Shown: piece after piece, positions 12,401-21,889 of the stretch
How positions within the stretch are numbered: the stretch's first letter is position 1
Layout of the letters: every line of letters starts with the position of its first letter
Assembly: GCA_000708835.1 (NCBI GenBank)
Contig: DF237836.1
Location: 1 to 25,606, forward strand
DNA: 25,606 bases
DNA from: Klebsormidium nitens
Lineage: Eukaryota > Streptophyta > Klebsormidiophyceae > Klebsormidiales > Klebsormidiaceae
Direction: 5' to 3'
Translations under genes and position numbers: made by a program
Notes under the pieces: model-generated
Databases searched by the model: none
What the model was told of the DNA's origin: nothing
What the model saw: the letters and a program-made list of their open reading frames with translations, nothing else

Positions 12401-12843
12401 ATGAAATAGATCCCTTCTTAAGACTCACCCATCCCTCCCCTTGCTGATGACTCGCACTTCATAGTAGAAGATTGGCACACTGGTTGGAACAGGCCGGTTT
12501 GCCTTCACCGCAGCGGCCTCAGCGTCACTTTTGCCAGAGCCCCTATAGATAACCTGAGAGAAGAGATTTCTGTTCAAAAAATAAACTCAAACTCGTGTGC
12601 ACTCGCTAAGTACCTTGCCAAAGTTTGCAGTGTCTTGTCCAAGTGAAAGAAAAAACTTTCCAGAGGTGAAAGCCTCATTACTCCAGTCACCTTGAGCAAC
12701 ATGCAAGCTGGGAATGTACGCAAGGCGCAACGTCGGCTTTCAAAAAATGGTAAAAATCTCACCTGAAGGTCGCAAGTGGCAGTTTCAAGCTTGCTGCTCA
12801 GATTGGCGTCTACGCTCCATGCACTAGGCAGCTTCTCTGCCAT
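6484..12843 (-). CDS. RanBPM: RanBPM/RANBP9-type SPRY-LisH-CTLH-CRA protein (CTLH/GID ubiquitin ligase scaffold)
   Basis: Exons: 12843-12763, 12553-12429, 12068-12016, 11648-11627, 11300-11198, 10727-10661, 10265-10165, 9815-9629, 9106-9069, 8683-8591, 7757-7553, 7004-6970, 6623-6555, and tentatively 6492-6484. All phases match, giving about 395 residues, normal for the family. Homologues (yeast Vid30/Gid1, animal RANBP9/10) scaffold a multisubunit E3 ubiquitin ligase in cytosol and nucleus. The SPRY domain (about 28-184) shows [58 protein letters not shown] and KPFVFDID. LisH (about 203-229) has [23 protein letters not shown] (about 247-292) has [12 protein letters not shown] and [12 protein letters not shown] (about 293-393) has [18 protein letters not shown] and [13 protein letters not shown]. 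The acceptor at 6493 adds only Gly-Ser and a stop after a 62-base intron; without splicing the frame runs to a stop at 6399. So the family is certain and the last residues are not. Confidence 0.94.
11627..11648 (-). other. RanBPM: 22-nt microexon of RanBPM
   Basis: This short exon is flanked by a good acceptor (TATATCTCCAG) and a perfect GTGAGT donor. It encodes the WELHSY part of the conserved SPRY signature [16 protein letters not shown], with a split glycine codon at each end. Without it the SPRY domain lacks its conserved tryptophan, and the exon's 22 bases are not a multiple of three, so skipping it would shift the frame. Confidence 0.9.
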
Positions 12844-12913
12844 GTCCCCCCCAGAGGTTCAGTGAGCTCTGAAACCCTCGACTGGCAAGAAGCTGTCTGT
12901 GGCTTCGCATCTA

Positions 12914-12921
12914 CCTTTATA
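12914..12921 (-). promoter_or_regulatory. TATA box of RanBPM
   Basis: On the minus strand the bases read TATAAAGG, ending 71 bases upstream of the RanBPM start codon at 12843. At a usual distance of about 30 bases, transcription would start near 12885, leaving a short 5' UTR of some 40 bases. The position and sequence support the chosen start; the initiation site itself is inferred. Confidence 0.6.
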
Positions 12922-13383
12922 TGTATGCAATCGGGCAAAAGCCGGCTGCGCTTGCGGTAGCTCTGATTGCATTAAGGTCTTCGCATCTTAATGTATTGCA
13001 CGATCCACCGCACAACTCAACACTAAGAAGATGCTTGGCTTAATTGAACCAGCCCAATTTCCTCACCCCTAAACTGTGAGGCCTAGACTTTCCTTCAGGT
13101 GGTGCGCTCAAATGCTCCTGATACAACCTAGCTTTCACTTGCTGTGAAGACTGAAGACAGTGAAGTGTTTGGAAGTGGTGAAAAGTTGTGCCAGGTGCCC
13201 TGCCTTGCGAAGCTGGACTTGGGATGTAAATCCTGACCGGATAAGCCACATATCCGTTTAATACGGGGGACACATATGAGGAGATGCAAGCAAACAGCGT
13301 CGAGAGACCGGCTCACGGTTGTTGGCAATGACTTTTAAAGGAGACCTACGAACACACATGTACCGGTACCGTAATCCATGATC

Positions 13384-13419
13384 AGCCGAAGAGCGCCATA
13401 AGGGCGCTGTCATTCGGCT
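13384..13419. promoter_or_regulatory. imperfect palindrome upstream of PPD6
   Basis: The outer arms are AGCCGAA (13384-13390) and TTCGGCT (13413-13419). Nested inside are AGCGCC (13392-13397) and GGCGCT (13403-13408). It sits about 117 bases before the PPD6 ATG, next to an A/T-rich motif that could serve as a weak TATA. A role as a binding site for a dimeric regulator, or a hairpin in an early leader, is inference only. Confidence 0.4.
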
Positions 13420-13535
13420 CAATAAAACCCTATAGCGTTGCAAAAGCTTTCTGCAAAATCGCACTTCAGACGAAAGAAGCCAGAGCTTCTTCTCATCCCT
13501 GTGGAGACGACGTGTCGCTTGCTCAAACGTTGACA

Positions 13536-16500
13536 ATGGCTTCCGCCACCTGCTCGTTGCTGCTGAACTCTGCAGGCTTAGCAGCCTGCCCTTGCAAGAC
13601 TTTCAATGCTGCGGGCCGTGATGAGGCGGCAGCCTTGCATTCTGCTCGGAGTCTCTTTGCAGGAAGAGGTTCCGAGGCCATTCGGAAGCAACCATCTGGA
13701 TTTGTTTCAAAACCTGAGCGCCACACTGCTGCAGCAACAAGGTGTCAAGTCCCAGATCCTGTTTCTGATGAAGGGCGTGTCAGTCGAAGAGCCGCTTGTC
13801 TGGGGGTTTTAGGAGCAGCGCTGGCATCGTCGGTGCAAAAAACTGGGGAAGCAAATGCAAGGGAGTTGGAGGTAAGTTTCTAGGCGACCGAGGTGCACTC
13901 TTAGTGCAGAGACTGGTCCTCCAAACCCCTTCTATTGAGCTATAGAGTAGCATCGTTTTTTTGCAGAATGAATGCAGGTTTTACAGGGGCTGGCGGTCTT
14001 CGCTTCAGGTCCTTTCTGCTCAAGGTTCCTCATCCGCATGTTGCACATTCAGCAACTGCTCATTCAGCAAACGTTTGAAAGAGTGGCTTGATTCTTGAAT
14101 GATTTGAAGAAGCAATGCAGGTCATGTCCGCGATATGAGCTGCCGGCTTTCAATCAACTTTTGAGCACCACGTCGGATGCATCTTTTTGATAACAAAGAG
14201 TCAATGCTGTGTTTTCTAGTTGGCATTTGGGTGGTTAAGTGTTGATTGAATAACCTGGTGAATAACCTGATACCTTCTTCTTATCCATACCAATAGAAGA
14301 AAGCAATAGAAGTCACCAGTAAGTCGTTCGAGTTCCTCACCCCCTGAATCCGTCAGTCTGGACCGTTGCTTGATGCATCAATTGATTTTTAAATCCTCGG
14401 ATTTCAGACTCTTTAAAACCTCTATATTTTCCTACTTTCATATTGTTGTTAGTAATGTTTGAACTTTTCCTGTAGGTTGGCGCTCTCTACCCTGCCGCCC
14501 CAGACCCGTCGTATGTGATCTTCAAGCCCACCCCCAATCAGACGCCAGCCTTGAGGGCCGGGAATCTGTCTCCCTACCAGTTCTGGATCCCCCCATCCTG
14601 GAAAGAAGCCAGGGTTGCAAACATTCTTAGCGGGAACTACTGCCAACCAAAGTGTGCAGGTAAGTCCTGGCTTTCAATTAAGCCCAAAATGAAAGGTCTT
14701 GTGGCGCCCTTGACAATCTATCCAGTAAAGTTTAAGCATTTTATGGGCGCGGGAGTAATGCAGGTAAGCTTTGAGAGTTCAAGTTGCAGCTTCGTCCTGG
14801 ATTACGTGATGCTTGGCTGCTTACTTTCTCCAACTTTCAGCACTAGCAGACTCTGAAGAAGAAGGGTGTGAACGTATCGGAGCAAGGGTTGTCTCTTTCT
14901 TGGTCCCAAACAGTCCTCAATCCAGCTTGAAGTGAAAAAGTTCGAGGTCAACAGCCCTGCGGTTCATCTGTTTCTTCACAGCGACTCGTGAACCTGATAT
15001 CTCAGCTGCCAACTTTCCCGCAGCGCGCATTTCACACCGGAGCACCTCTCTGTATAGGCAATGTAAGTTCCGATTTGCAACCAAGTGTGACGACCCTTTC
15101 AGAGGTCAACACCTTAATCCACCCCCACTGTGGTGCAGAGCCGTGGGTAGAGGCAAAGTTCGAGAGCCCGAAGCAGGGCGCAATCCAGGTCATCATCAGC
15201 CCTCTTGTGAGGCTGACGAACGTGCCTGGCGCCAGCATTGAGAGCATCGGGTCTGCTGATGACATCATCAACTCCCTTGGGCAGTTTGTCACTGGTGCGC
15301 CTTTTTCTTTGTTCCATGAGTTTCCTTCGTTCACAAGTGCTGGGAACACAATCCGTCTCCACAAACTACACAGACCCACTGATTCATCCCAGGATGTTTT
15401 GAATGGATTAGAACTGTCACTTGGGATGAGGTTGTATGTTTCTTCCACGCGAAAGGTTGTCAAAAGCTAAGACCATGAGATGATTGGTTCCTCCAATTAC
15501 CACTGTCGGAGGGATTCTAACTGTATTTTGAGTGGGCAAGCATTTGTGACGGTAGAGATTCCTCAAGGGGTTATCTGTCTGCATGCAGCATCTCGACCTC
15601 CCCTCTGAGCAACGGATCAAAGGCTCAAGCTCTTTACCCAAACCCTTTCTTCGGAGTTAAATCGTCGGGCTGTTGACATCTACGTCAGTTGCCAGCTCGC
15701 TGTCATTTACCCATCTCACTGACTTTGTAGTACATCAATCATCTGCAGACTGCATAGGTCTCTGAGAACCTGCTTCCTGTTGCTCAGGATCTCAACAACT
15801 CGTGTTGCCGAAGCACCTCCAGGATAGTGTGCCCGGTTTTAATAACCCGCCTCTTGATAACCCGCCTTTTAATAACCCGCCTTTAAATAACCCGCCTTTC
15901 AATAACCCGTTTTGATAACCTGCCCACAATCTGCTTGTTCGGGGTTGCACCTGGGAAGTCGTAGGTGGAGAAGCTGGTGTGGCGTGAATCTAAACACGGT
16001 ACCTCTTGAAAGCCTCATCTCACATCAAACGTCTCGTGTTCAAAAATTGACTTTCTTTCTTACGAGTGGCACCACTGCCTTCGTTGCTAAAACCTCCAAT
16101 CATCGTTTTCTTCCAGGAAACTCGATTGAGCCCGAGGAGATTGTCGAAGTCAACAGCAAAAAGGACGGGAGCAGGACCGTGAGTCCATTGCGTCTCCTTA
16201 AATCTCCTTTTTGTTCTGCCTCTACACACGTACTCATAAATCCATGTAGGGACCAGGCAGCGGAAGCACTGAACATTAGTTGGTTGCTGCATCCCCGCCC
16301 ATTCATTTATTGCAACATAGGCATCCAATAATATTCGAAATCTGCACGGCGGGACCACTGGCTGTTCGATCGTCAAAACCTGTGCCCGCGTGATTCGCAT
16401 CTCGTATCTCTCGAGGAGTTAGTGCCATCTTGTGCGTTGCCCGTCACGTGGCTTGTGCGTCGGCCGTACGTTGACACCGTCACAATCGCTTCTGTGCAGT

Positions 16501-16670
16501 ATTACTCGTACACAGTGGACTCCCCTTATGCAAAGAACGGCACCCACAACTTGGCTGTAGCGACGGCCAAGGACAACGCCGTCTATCTCTTCGTCGTCAG
16601 CGCAAACGACAAGCAGTGGTCGACGAATGAAAAAGTGTTGAGGACGATCCAGCAGTCGTTCGTAGTGTAA
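13536..16670 (+). CDS. PPD6: PsbP domain-containing protein 6, chloroplast thylakoid lumen
   Basis: Five exons: 13536-13871, 14476-14659, 15139-15294, 16117-16178 and 16500-16670; phases match throughout, giving 302 residues. It belongs to the PsbP superfamily of lumenal proteins related to the photosystem II oxygen-evolving subunit PsbP. PPD6 itself has no settled biochemical role but is known as a redox-active lumen protein. The N-terminus is a Ser/Ala-rich chloroplast transit peptide (about 1-80), then a twin-arginine lumen signal (RR at 84-85, a hydrophobic stretch, and ANA cleavage after residue 108), leaving a mature protein of about 194 residues. Diagnostic PPD6 segments include TPALRAGNLSPYQFWIPP, NILSGNYCQPKCAEPWVE (cysteines 168 and 172), SPLVRLTN, LGQFVTGNS and LFVVSANDKQW. 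I chose the first in-frame ATG, in a good context (GACAATGGC). Closely matches the land-plant PPD6 pattern as I remember it; the assignment is firm. Confidence 0.95.
15837..15924 (+). repeat. 15-bp tandem array in PPD6 intron 3
   Basis: About six copies of a 15-base unit of the form TTTTAATAACCCGCC lie head to tail, with small changes (TCTTGATAACCCGCC, TTTAAATAACCCGCC) and two degenerate copies at the end. They lie within PPD6 intron 3 (15295-16116), about 190 bases before the acceptor. A looser pair of AATAACCTG units occurs in intron 1 near 14250-14270. Confidence 0.85.
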
Positions 16671-17981
16671 CATAGCAAGGCGCGACTGCCCCTAATCAAT
16701 CGAGTTGTTGAGCTTAACGAAAAAGCGTGCCTGTGATAGTGGGTATCCTGGAACAGTGGATGAGGATGTTGACGAGGATGTTCGTTAGAAAGCACAGTTT
16801 TGTTCTTCGAGTATGTTAAGTTTCGCTGTCTTCAATTGACTGTTGTCAAAACTACTGACTCTGCGCACCAGCCTACAGCTGTTCATGCTCAGAGCTCCCC
16901 CTGGTTTCGTTAAGTCAGTATACTTCAACCTTGCTCGACGACGACGCTGTACCCCTTTGCTAGCCAGTGGAATGAGGCACACGTGCATGTGTTTCTTGTA
17001 TAGTGATACGCGGAGCGGCAACCGACAGCCGCCGGCTACTAACGGCACCATCTTGCCATGCATCATATTCCCAATCTTTCCCGTCACTGTGTCAGCTTTT
17101 TGCCCGCTGCCAGATGGTCGGTAGTACATGAACGCGCGGCGTACAATTCCTTGCTAGCTAAATGATTGCTGAGCATGCCATGCAATAATGACTGTCGCCA
17201 CATATGTGTACAGGATTAAGAGCATATGCGCACTGATGCACTATGTCTCCATCCGCATCTCCGTACGTCATGCAACATGATATATGTGTAGAGTAGGCAT
17301 GTCCTCGAGTTGATTTGTCGTGCATGCACAAAGTATCAATGATGCCAGTGCTTCAGGCTCTGCATATTCCGATTGTGTAGTGATCGACGCAACCTTGATT
17401 GTAAAGTGCAACTTCGGCCGGTCACATGTTATGAGCACCTTAATGTGGATCGAGCTATTTGAAGTGTATATACACTGACTGATTGAGTCAGCCGATCAAA
17501 CCATCCCTCATATAATTAGCCGGCCGCGCATACTTCAGTTCTTGCCTCCTCTTCATCTTATCCGATCCGCGCCGCCAATGGTTATGTCTGCGCATTTTCG
17601 CCGCACCACAACTGTTGAGCATGCCACGATCGGCTAGGCTCGCGGCGCGGCCACTATCCTCTGGTATGCATACCTGCCGCCGCGGCGCCAGCCTCGCAGC
17701 TGGTATTGGAACGGTTTTCCCAGTTAGCTCGGCACTAGCATGTAAGAGGTTCAGCTCCGACCGTCACCTTCAAATCAAATCTAACCTCAGCCGAGGCCGC
17801 CAATGTCCGTGCCAGTCCAGGTATGAAAACGAACTAGAGTTGCGTCGACGTGCAACGTACCGAGGCCCGCGGGCTTATGAACTATTCTCAGGAAAGCGAG
17901 GTGTCAATGTGTCAATCCGGGCCAAGGTTGCACTCCTGGACCTTCGTTATTTGGAGGGGTCAGGCATGCGATTCATCAGGT
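16671..17981. other. intergenic region between convergent PPD6 and RPC25
   Basis: This is the shared 3' region of two convergent genes. No conserved gene is recognisable. It is rich in CATGCA motifs (for example near 17174, 17270 and 17322). It holds two adjacent small palindromes at about 17463-17492 and the 5' part of an unrecognised plus-strand open frame starting at 17621. Confidence 0.55.
17463..17492. promoter_or_regulatory. two adjacent palindromes
   Basis: AGTGTATATACACT (17463-17476) is a perfect 14-base palindrome. It overlaps a second inverted repeat, CTGACT and AGTCAG around GATTG, that follows at once. They lie about 100-150 bases upstream of the candidate frame at 17621 and could be part of its promoter (the TATATA core is TATA-like). 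This is a sequence observation; the function is unknown. Confidence 0.35.
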
Positions 17982-18022
17982 CTATGACCACCAGGAGACG
18001 AGGCCCAAACCGTCAGCGTTGA
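17621..18022 (+). CDS. candidate orphan ORF, 133 residues, antisense to RPC25 last exon
   Basis: An ATG-started frame of 133 residues beginning MPRSARLAARPLSSGMHTCRRG. It is rich in Arg, Ser and Ala and nearly free of acidic residues in its first half, like an organelle-targeting leader, but no family is recognisable. Its 3' part runs antisense across the last RPC25 exon (17982-18029), which is a reason for doubt. An earlier ATG at 17578 opens only a 19-codon frame. It could be a chance frame or the first exon of a spliced gene. Confidence 0.15.
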   Translation: MPRSARLAARPLSSGMHTCRRGASLAAGIGTVFPVSSALACKRFSSDRHLQIKSNLSRGRQCPCQSRYENELELRRRATYRGPRAYELFSGKRGVNVSIRAKVALLDLRYLEGSGMRFIRSMTTRRRGPNRQR

Positions 18023-21000
18023 TATCGCCCTGCATACGCCAAACAGCGCCAGGCCTGAGTACGCAATGAAACTTCCTCAACAGCATTTCATCCAGAAAAA
18101 GGTCAACACCCAAAAGCTAAGACCGTACTGAGTGTTGCAAAAATCCCAGAATTCGCAGTAGACCTCCAAAGGAGCGGGCTTTTGACGACACCTCCCGCTT
18201 TCAGACGGGAGCAAACCGCGGAGGCAACAGTAGCATAATCCAAGATTGTTTTCCGCAAAAAAATGGTCGTCTTTAAAATTTCCGTCGTCCTTAGGATCAT
18301 TCCTCAAAAAGGACCTTCAGAACGCTCTTGTGAAGTATCCTACCGTGGCAATGAGCTGCGGCCAATTTTCTGCGCGCCAGCCCTCTTTGAGAAGGGCTGC
18401 TCCTCCTTAGAAGACATGCAGAGACGGCGCGCTTACCGTGATCTCCATGGGCGAAAAGACTTTGACGGTGCCGTCGTTCTCGGGGGGCAGCGGGGGGAAC
18501 TTTACCGAGGACACCTTGAAGCGCACCTGCAGACAGCGGTGGATCTCGTCATTAACACAGGCGCAATTGTCAGGTGGCGGATTGGAGCACTAGTTTCGGG
18601 TACTAGCAGGGCGCAACGCAAAATGGATGGAGCAGGGGAGGCAGTCGTGAAGCCAACGTCCTTGAATAGAATAGTAAGATTTCTATGTCCCGTCGAAGTA
18701 ACATGCCAATAACCTTGCTCCGCGGGTTTTGTAAAGCCAATGTCGCGTCAAACCAGACCCTAAGCGATAGGGTTCCGAATGCGCTAAAACTTCCTTGCGT
18801 GATTTGAGATCCGCGCAGACGACCACCTGTCCCGTCGGAAGTGCCACCTAAGGGCTCAACTCACAAAATTTCGAGGGACAATCGTCCGTACCCAATGATG
18901 CGCGGCGGCGACCCACCGACAACAGGTTTGTGCTTTTCTTACGCTTAAGTGGCTATGAATTCTGTGCAATCGTTTACTATCCCTGAAAGCCGCGTGGTCT
19001 TGCTGAACAGTAGCCGTGCCGTTAAGTGTCGGCCATCATGCGTGAAAAGTAACCTAATCCCCGGAACCAAAGAATTCAAAACCCTGAGAGTTCTAGCCCT
19101 TCGAACGCCTCACCTCCTCTTCCTTGTCCATGAACATGTCGTTGTCATTGTACTTCCAAACCCACAGCCCCTCGGTGTCGTCGCTGCACAGATGACGCAA
19201 GCACGACGTCAGAGAGCTCCCGGCGTCCCTGAGCATGACGTCAGCACGCTTCAATTGACTCACGTGGCGCAGAACGAAAGGGTCTCCGTCTGCCAACGAA
19301 GAAAGATTCCCTGGTGTATCGTATCTCTGTTTACTTTTCTTCGAAGAACGGAGAGAGTGGCTTTTCCACACTGTTTTCAAAGACCCAGATTATTGGGGAT
19401 GAGAGCAGAAGCAACGTGCTGAGAGAAGGTAATATTTTTTCCGGTCAGGCGACTCACAAGACGGACGGCTCTTGGAGCAGATGCTCCGGAACGTGGATGT
19501 CGTCGAAGAAGCCCAGCGAGACTGTACGAACCGAAGGTTTTAAGGATTTCAGGATATCAGGGTTTTAGGATTTTAGGTTTTTACGGTTTCAGGTTTCAGA
19601 AGAGCTCAATCGCGCGGCCCATGTGCAGATTGCATGAGCAGGGAATCAGGTCGATGATGATATTTTCTGAATCCAATTCTGGGTTCCAGCAATCCAGTAG
19701 GAGAGGCGACAAAAGTCGTTGACGTTGAAAGAGCAAACGCTCGTTCTGTTCGATTGAAAGTTACCTGGCTGATCCAACGAGTCTTTAAGAGTCTTTGCAA
19801 AATCAGTTTGACACAAAGTACTAATCTTCTTTTCGAGAACCTGAAGAAGCTCTTTGACGAGTGAGGCCCACAAAAGGTCTCTAAATGTTGACGCCCTCTT
19901 TTGACAGAGTCTTCTCCATCAAACTCGAGATCCTGATACCGGTGAAGAAGACGCGATCCTGGATCTTATGCTGAGAAACCTGGTCGCAGCCTGGCGAACA
20001 ACGTTGACATAGTCCCAAAACTGACGCTGACTGATGACAGCCACAAAACGCGAACCAACAGGGGAAGCGCAATCGCAGCTTTTAGGGGACTAGAGAAGGC
20101 TCTGCATTCCGCCGAAAGCAGCAAGCGAAGCCTTCAAGCAAAGTCTAGTGGCAGCTGATGCAGCGAGAGTTGCATATAAGCACACGATAGTCTCAGACAT
20201 ATGCGTTACGAAATTGCAACATGCAAAGCTGCTTCTTCAACTTAAGCGAAACAGTTCGGTTTGACAGACACAATCTGGTCCAACGGACGTTCTGGTTGAC
20301 CTCACCTTTCAGCCCGCTCGCGTCAGAGTCGAGTAACTTTCCGACGAGGACTTCGCCCACAAACGGCCGGAAAACCACCAGCCGGAATGACACCTGGCAA
20401 AATCCAATTTGTCCCCTCATTAACTTGTTGAGTGAGTCGGTCGTCATTGAGAAAGATAGTCGGACTTAAACCAACCCTGCAACCGTCACTGTTACTGCTT
20501 TGAAAGTGCTTCGAGTGACTGCTTTCACAGTGAAACTTTGTCCACTTTCGAACCACTTCTTTGACCGAGTCGCTGGAGACTTCTGTGACCACTTCGAGCC
20601 ACTTTTCAGATCCCCGTCCCAAGAACCCAAATGTGTACCTGTCACAATAGTTTCAAATCGGATTTCGTCCAGCTTTTGAACTGCTCATGAAGATAACAGA
20701 TATCACTCGCAAGCACGTTTGCAATCAGTGTCTGGATATGCTGTTTCTCACTGCTGCAGATGTTTGGGCTTAGCGAGACCTTACGCAGAGCTGGACTGTG
20801 CCAGAGACAGGGAAACCTGCTATACATCACAACGCTTTGGCTCATCGAAAATTAGCTTCTCTCTCCACCTGACAACAGGATGCGCTTTTGCGAATGCCTT
20901 AGCATTGTTGACACCCAAGAATCTACAGCTAGGAAGACCGGGAAGTCCATTTCTCTACCAATGGTTGGGCACAATCCTTGCGCAAAAGCATTGACGTTGA

Positions 21001-21889
21001 AAAACAGTGGCCATCTAAGCACAAGCCCAATCTGCTTAGGCTGCATTTGCGGGGGCTTCTTAGGGGGTGAGGGGAACTCACAGAGAAGCGGGGGGCGCCG
21101 TCGCCTGCATAAACTTCTCCCCCCTCAATGGAGGAGATGTCGTAAAGGGTGATGACGAGACCCACTTCCGGGATTACCTGAGAAGGCGGCGCAAGCAGGT
21201 CAGCTCGGAGGTCAGCTTTGGAGGTCAGCTTTTGAGCACATTTGCAGCTTTTGAGGTCAGCTTTTTGAGTTGCTGCTTGCAGTGGACGCCAAAGGCCAAC
21301 GTGATGAGGTGCGCCTTCATTGAACTTTGCAGATGCACGCAAGGCAGGATTTGCAGTGACAATTGATTATGCCTCCTTCTTCGACTATAAGCGCGAGGTG
21401 AGAGGGGGTGATGTGAAAGTGCCCCTTCCAGTTACTCTCTTGAGCCACTTGTTGCAAGACTGTGACCTTTTGTGAGGCACTAATTGAGCAACATTGCATT
21501 CCTTGTTGCACCAATCTGACATCATGAAAAGGTATCGCTATATGACTCCGTGAACGGCAACGGCGCCGCATGGCACAATGTTCCACTCTTTGCAATTTTT
21601 GTGTCCTAGCGTGGGATTTTGGGCTCTAGAAAGGCCAGAAGCTGGCTTTTTCTACAATGAAACTAACGAGCAAAAGTCGCCCCTGCCCTGCAAGACCCCT
21701 GATCCCAGCACCGCACTTGAGGAAAATCCCTCGACTCAACCTAGAAAGTGAATGAGTTCCAGAGTGTCTCTGTCTCACCTTGTCAAAATAGGTCTTTTCT
21801 ATCTCGTCCGTGATTGCTTGCAGCTGTTCTTTATGCAGGTCCTGTGGCACAATGCGGATGTTTTCCTGACACGATGCCAGCACAAACAT
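17982..21889 (-). CDS. NRPC7: RNA polymerase III subunit RPC25/RPC8 (Rpb7-like stalk subunit)
   Basis: Seven exons: 21889-21779, 21177-21082, 20393-20306, 19521-19458, 19183-19114, 18526-18437 and 18029-17982; all phases match, giving 188 residues, a normal length. In other organisms this subunit pairs with RPC17 (Rpb4-like) to form the Pol III stalk and helps initiation at tRNA and 5S genes. The N-terminal Rpb7-like half carries MFVLASCQENIRI, EIEKTYFDK, VGLVITLYDISSIEGG and GDGAPRFSVSFRLVVFRPFVGEV. The C-terminal OB-fold half carries the family signature VSLGFFDDIHVPEHLLQ, then LWVWKYNDNDMFMD, EEEVRFKVSSVKFPPLP and FSPMEIT, ending in the hallmark DGLGLVSWW. The start matches the usual MF-L beginning of the family. 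An upstream 5' UTR intron is possible because GTGAGT occurs at 22012-22007. The 3' end converges with PPD6. Confidence 0.96.
19535..19600 (+). repeat. telomere-like degenerate repeat in RPC25 intron 3
   Basis: A run of loose 7-13 base units based on GGTTTTAGGATTT/GGTTTCA lies in intron 3, just next to the acceptor of exon 4 (exon start 19521). The units resemble plant-type TTTAGGG telomere repeats but are diverged and irregular. On the coding strand the run is a pyrimidine/A-rich stretch (CTAAAACC-like) near the 3' splice site. Confidence 0.5.
21197..21267 (-). repeat. repeated AGCTGACCT units before the acceptor of RPC25 exon 2
   Basis: Four copies of AGGTCAGCTT-type units (AAGCTGACCT on the gene strand) lie within about 90 bases upstream of the exon-2 acceptor (AG at 21179-21178). 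Each carries CTGAC, which fits the CTNAC branch-point consensus. The nearest copy puts its candidate adenosine about 20-25 bases from the AG, a normal branch-point distance. Confidence 0.7.

Larger units (their letters stand above)
12844..13535. promoter_or_regulatory. divergent promoter region between RanBPM and PPD6
   Basis: These 692 bases separate two head-to-head genes, so both promoters must lie here unless a 5' UTR intron moves them. The RanBPM side has a clear TATA box. The PPD6 side has only a loose AATAAAA (13421-13427), about 110 bases before its ATG, preceded directly by an imperfect palindrome (13384-13419). No coding sequence is recognisable. Confidence 0.6.

Noticed and set aside
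14988-15470. 160-codon plus-strand open frame
   Set aside because: It is PPD6 exon 3 (15139-15294) with unspliced intron sequence on both sides.
18077-18307. minus-strand frame ending YGLSFWVLTFF as a possible last exon of RPC25
   Set aside because: The true last exon was found at 18029-17982, encoding the family-typical DGLGLVSWW end with a good acceptor.
18949-19422. 157-codon plus-strand open frame
   Set aside because: It lies antisense to RPC25 exon 5 and surrounding introns; no family match.
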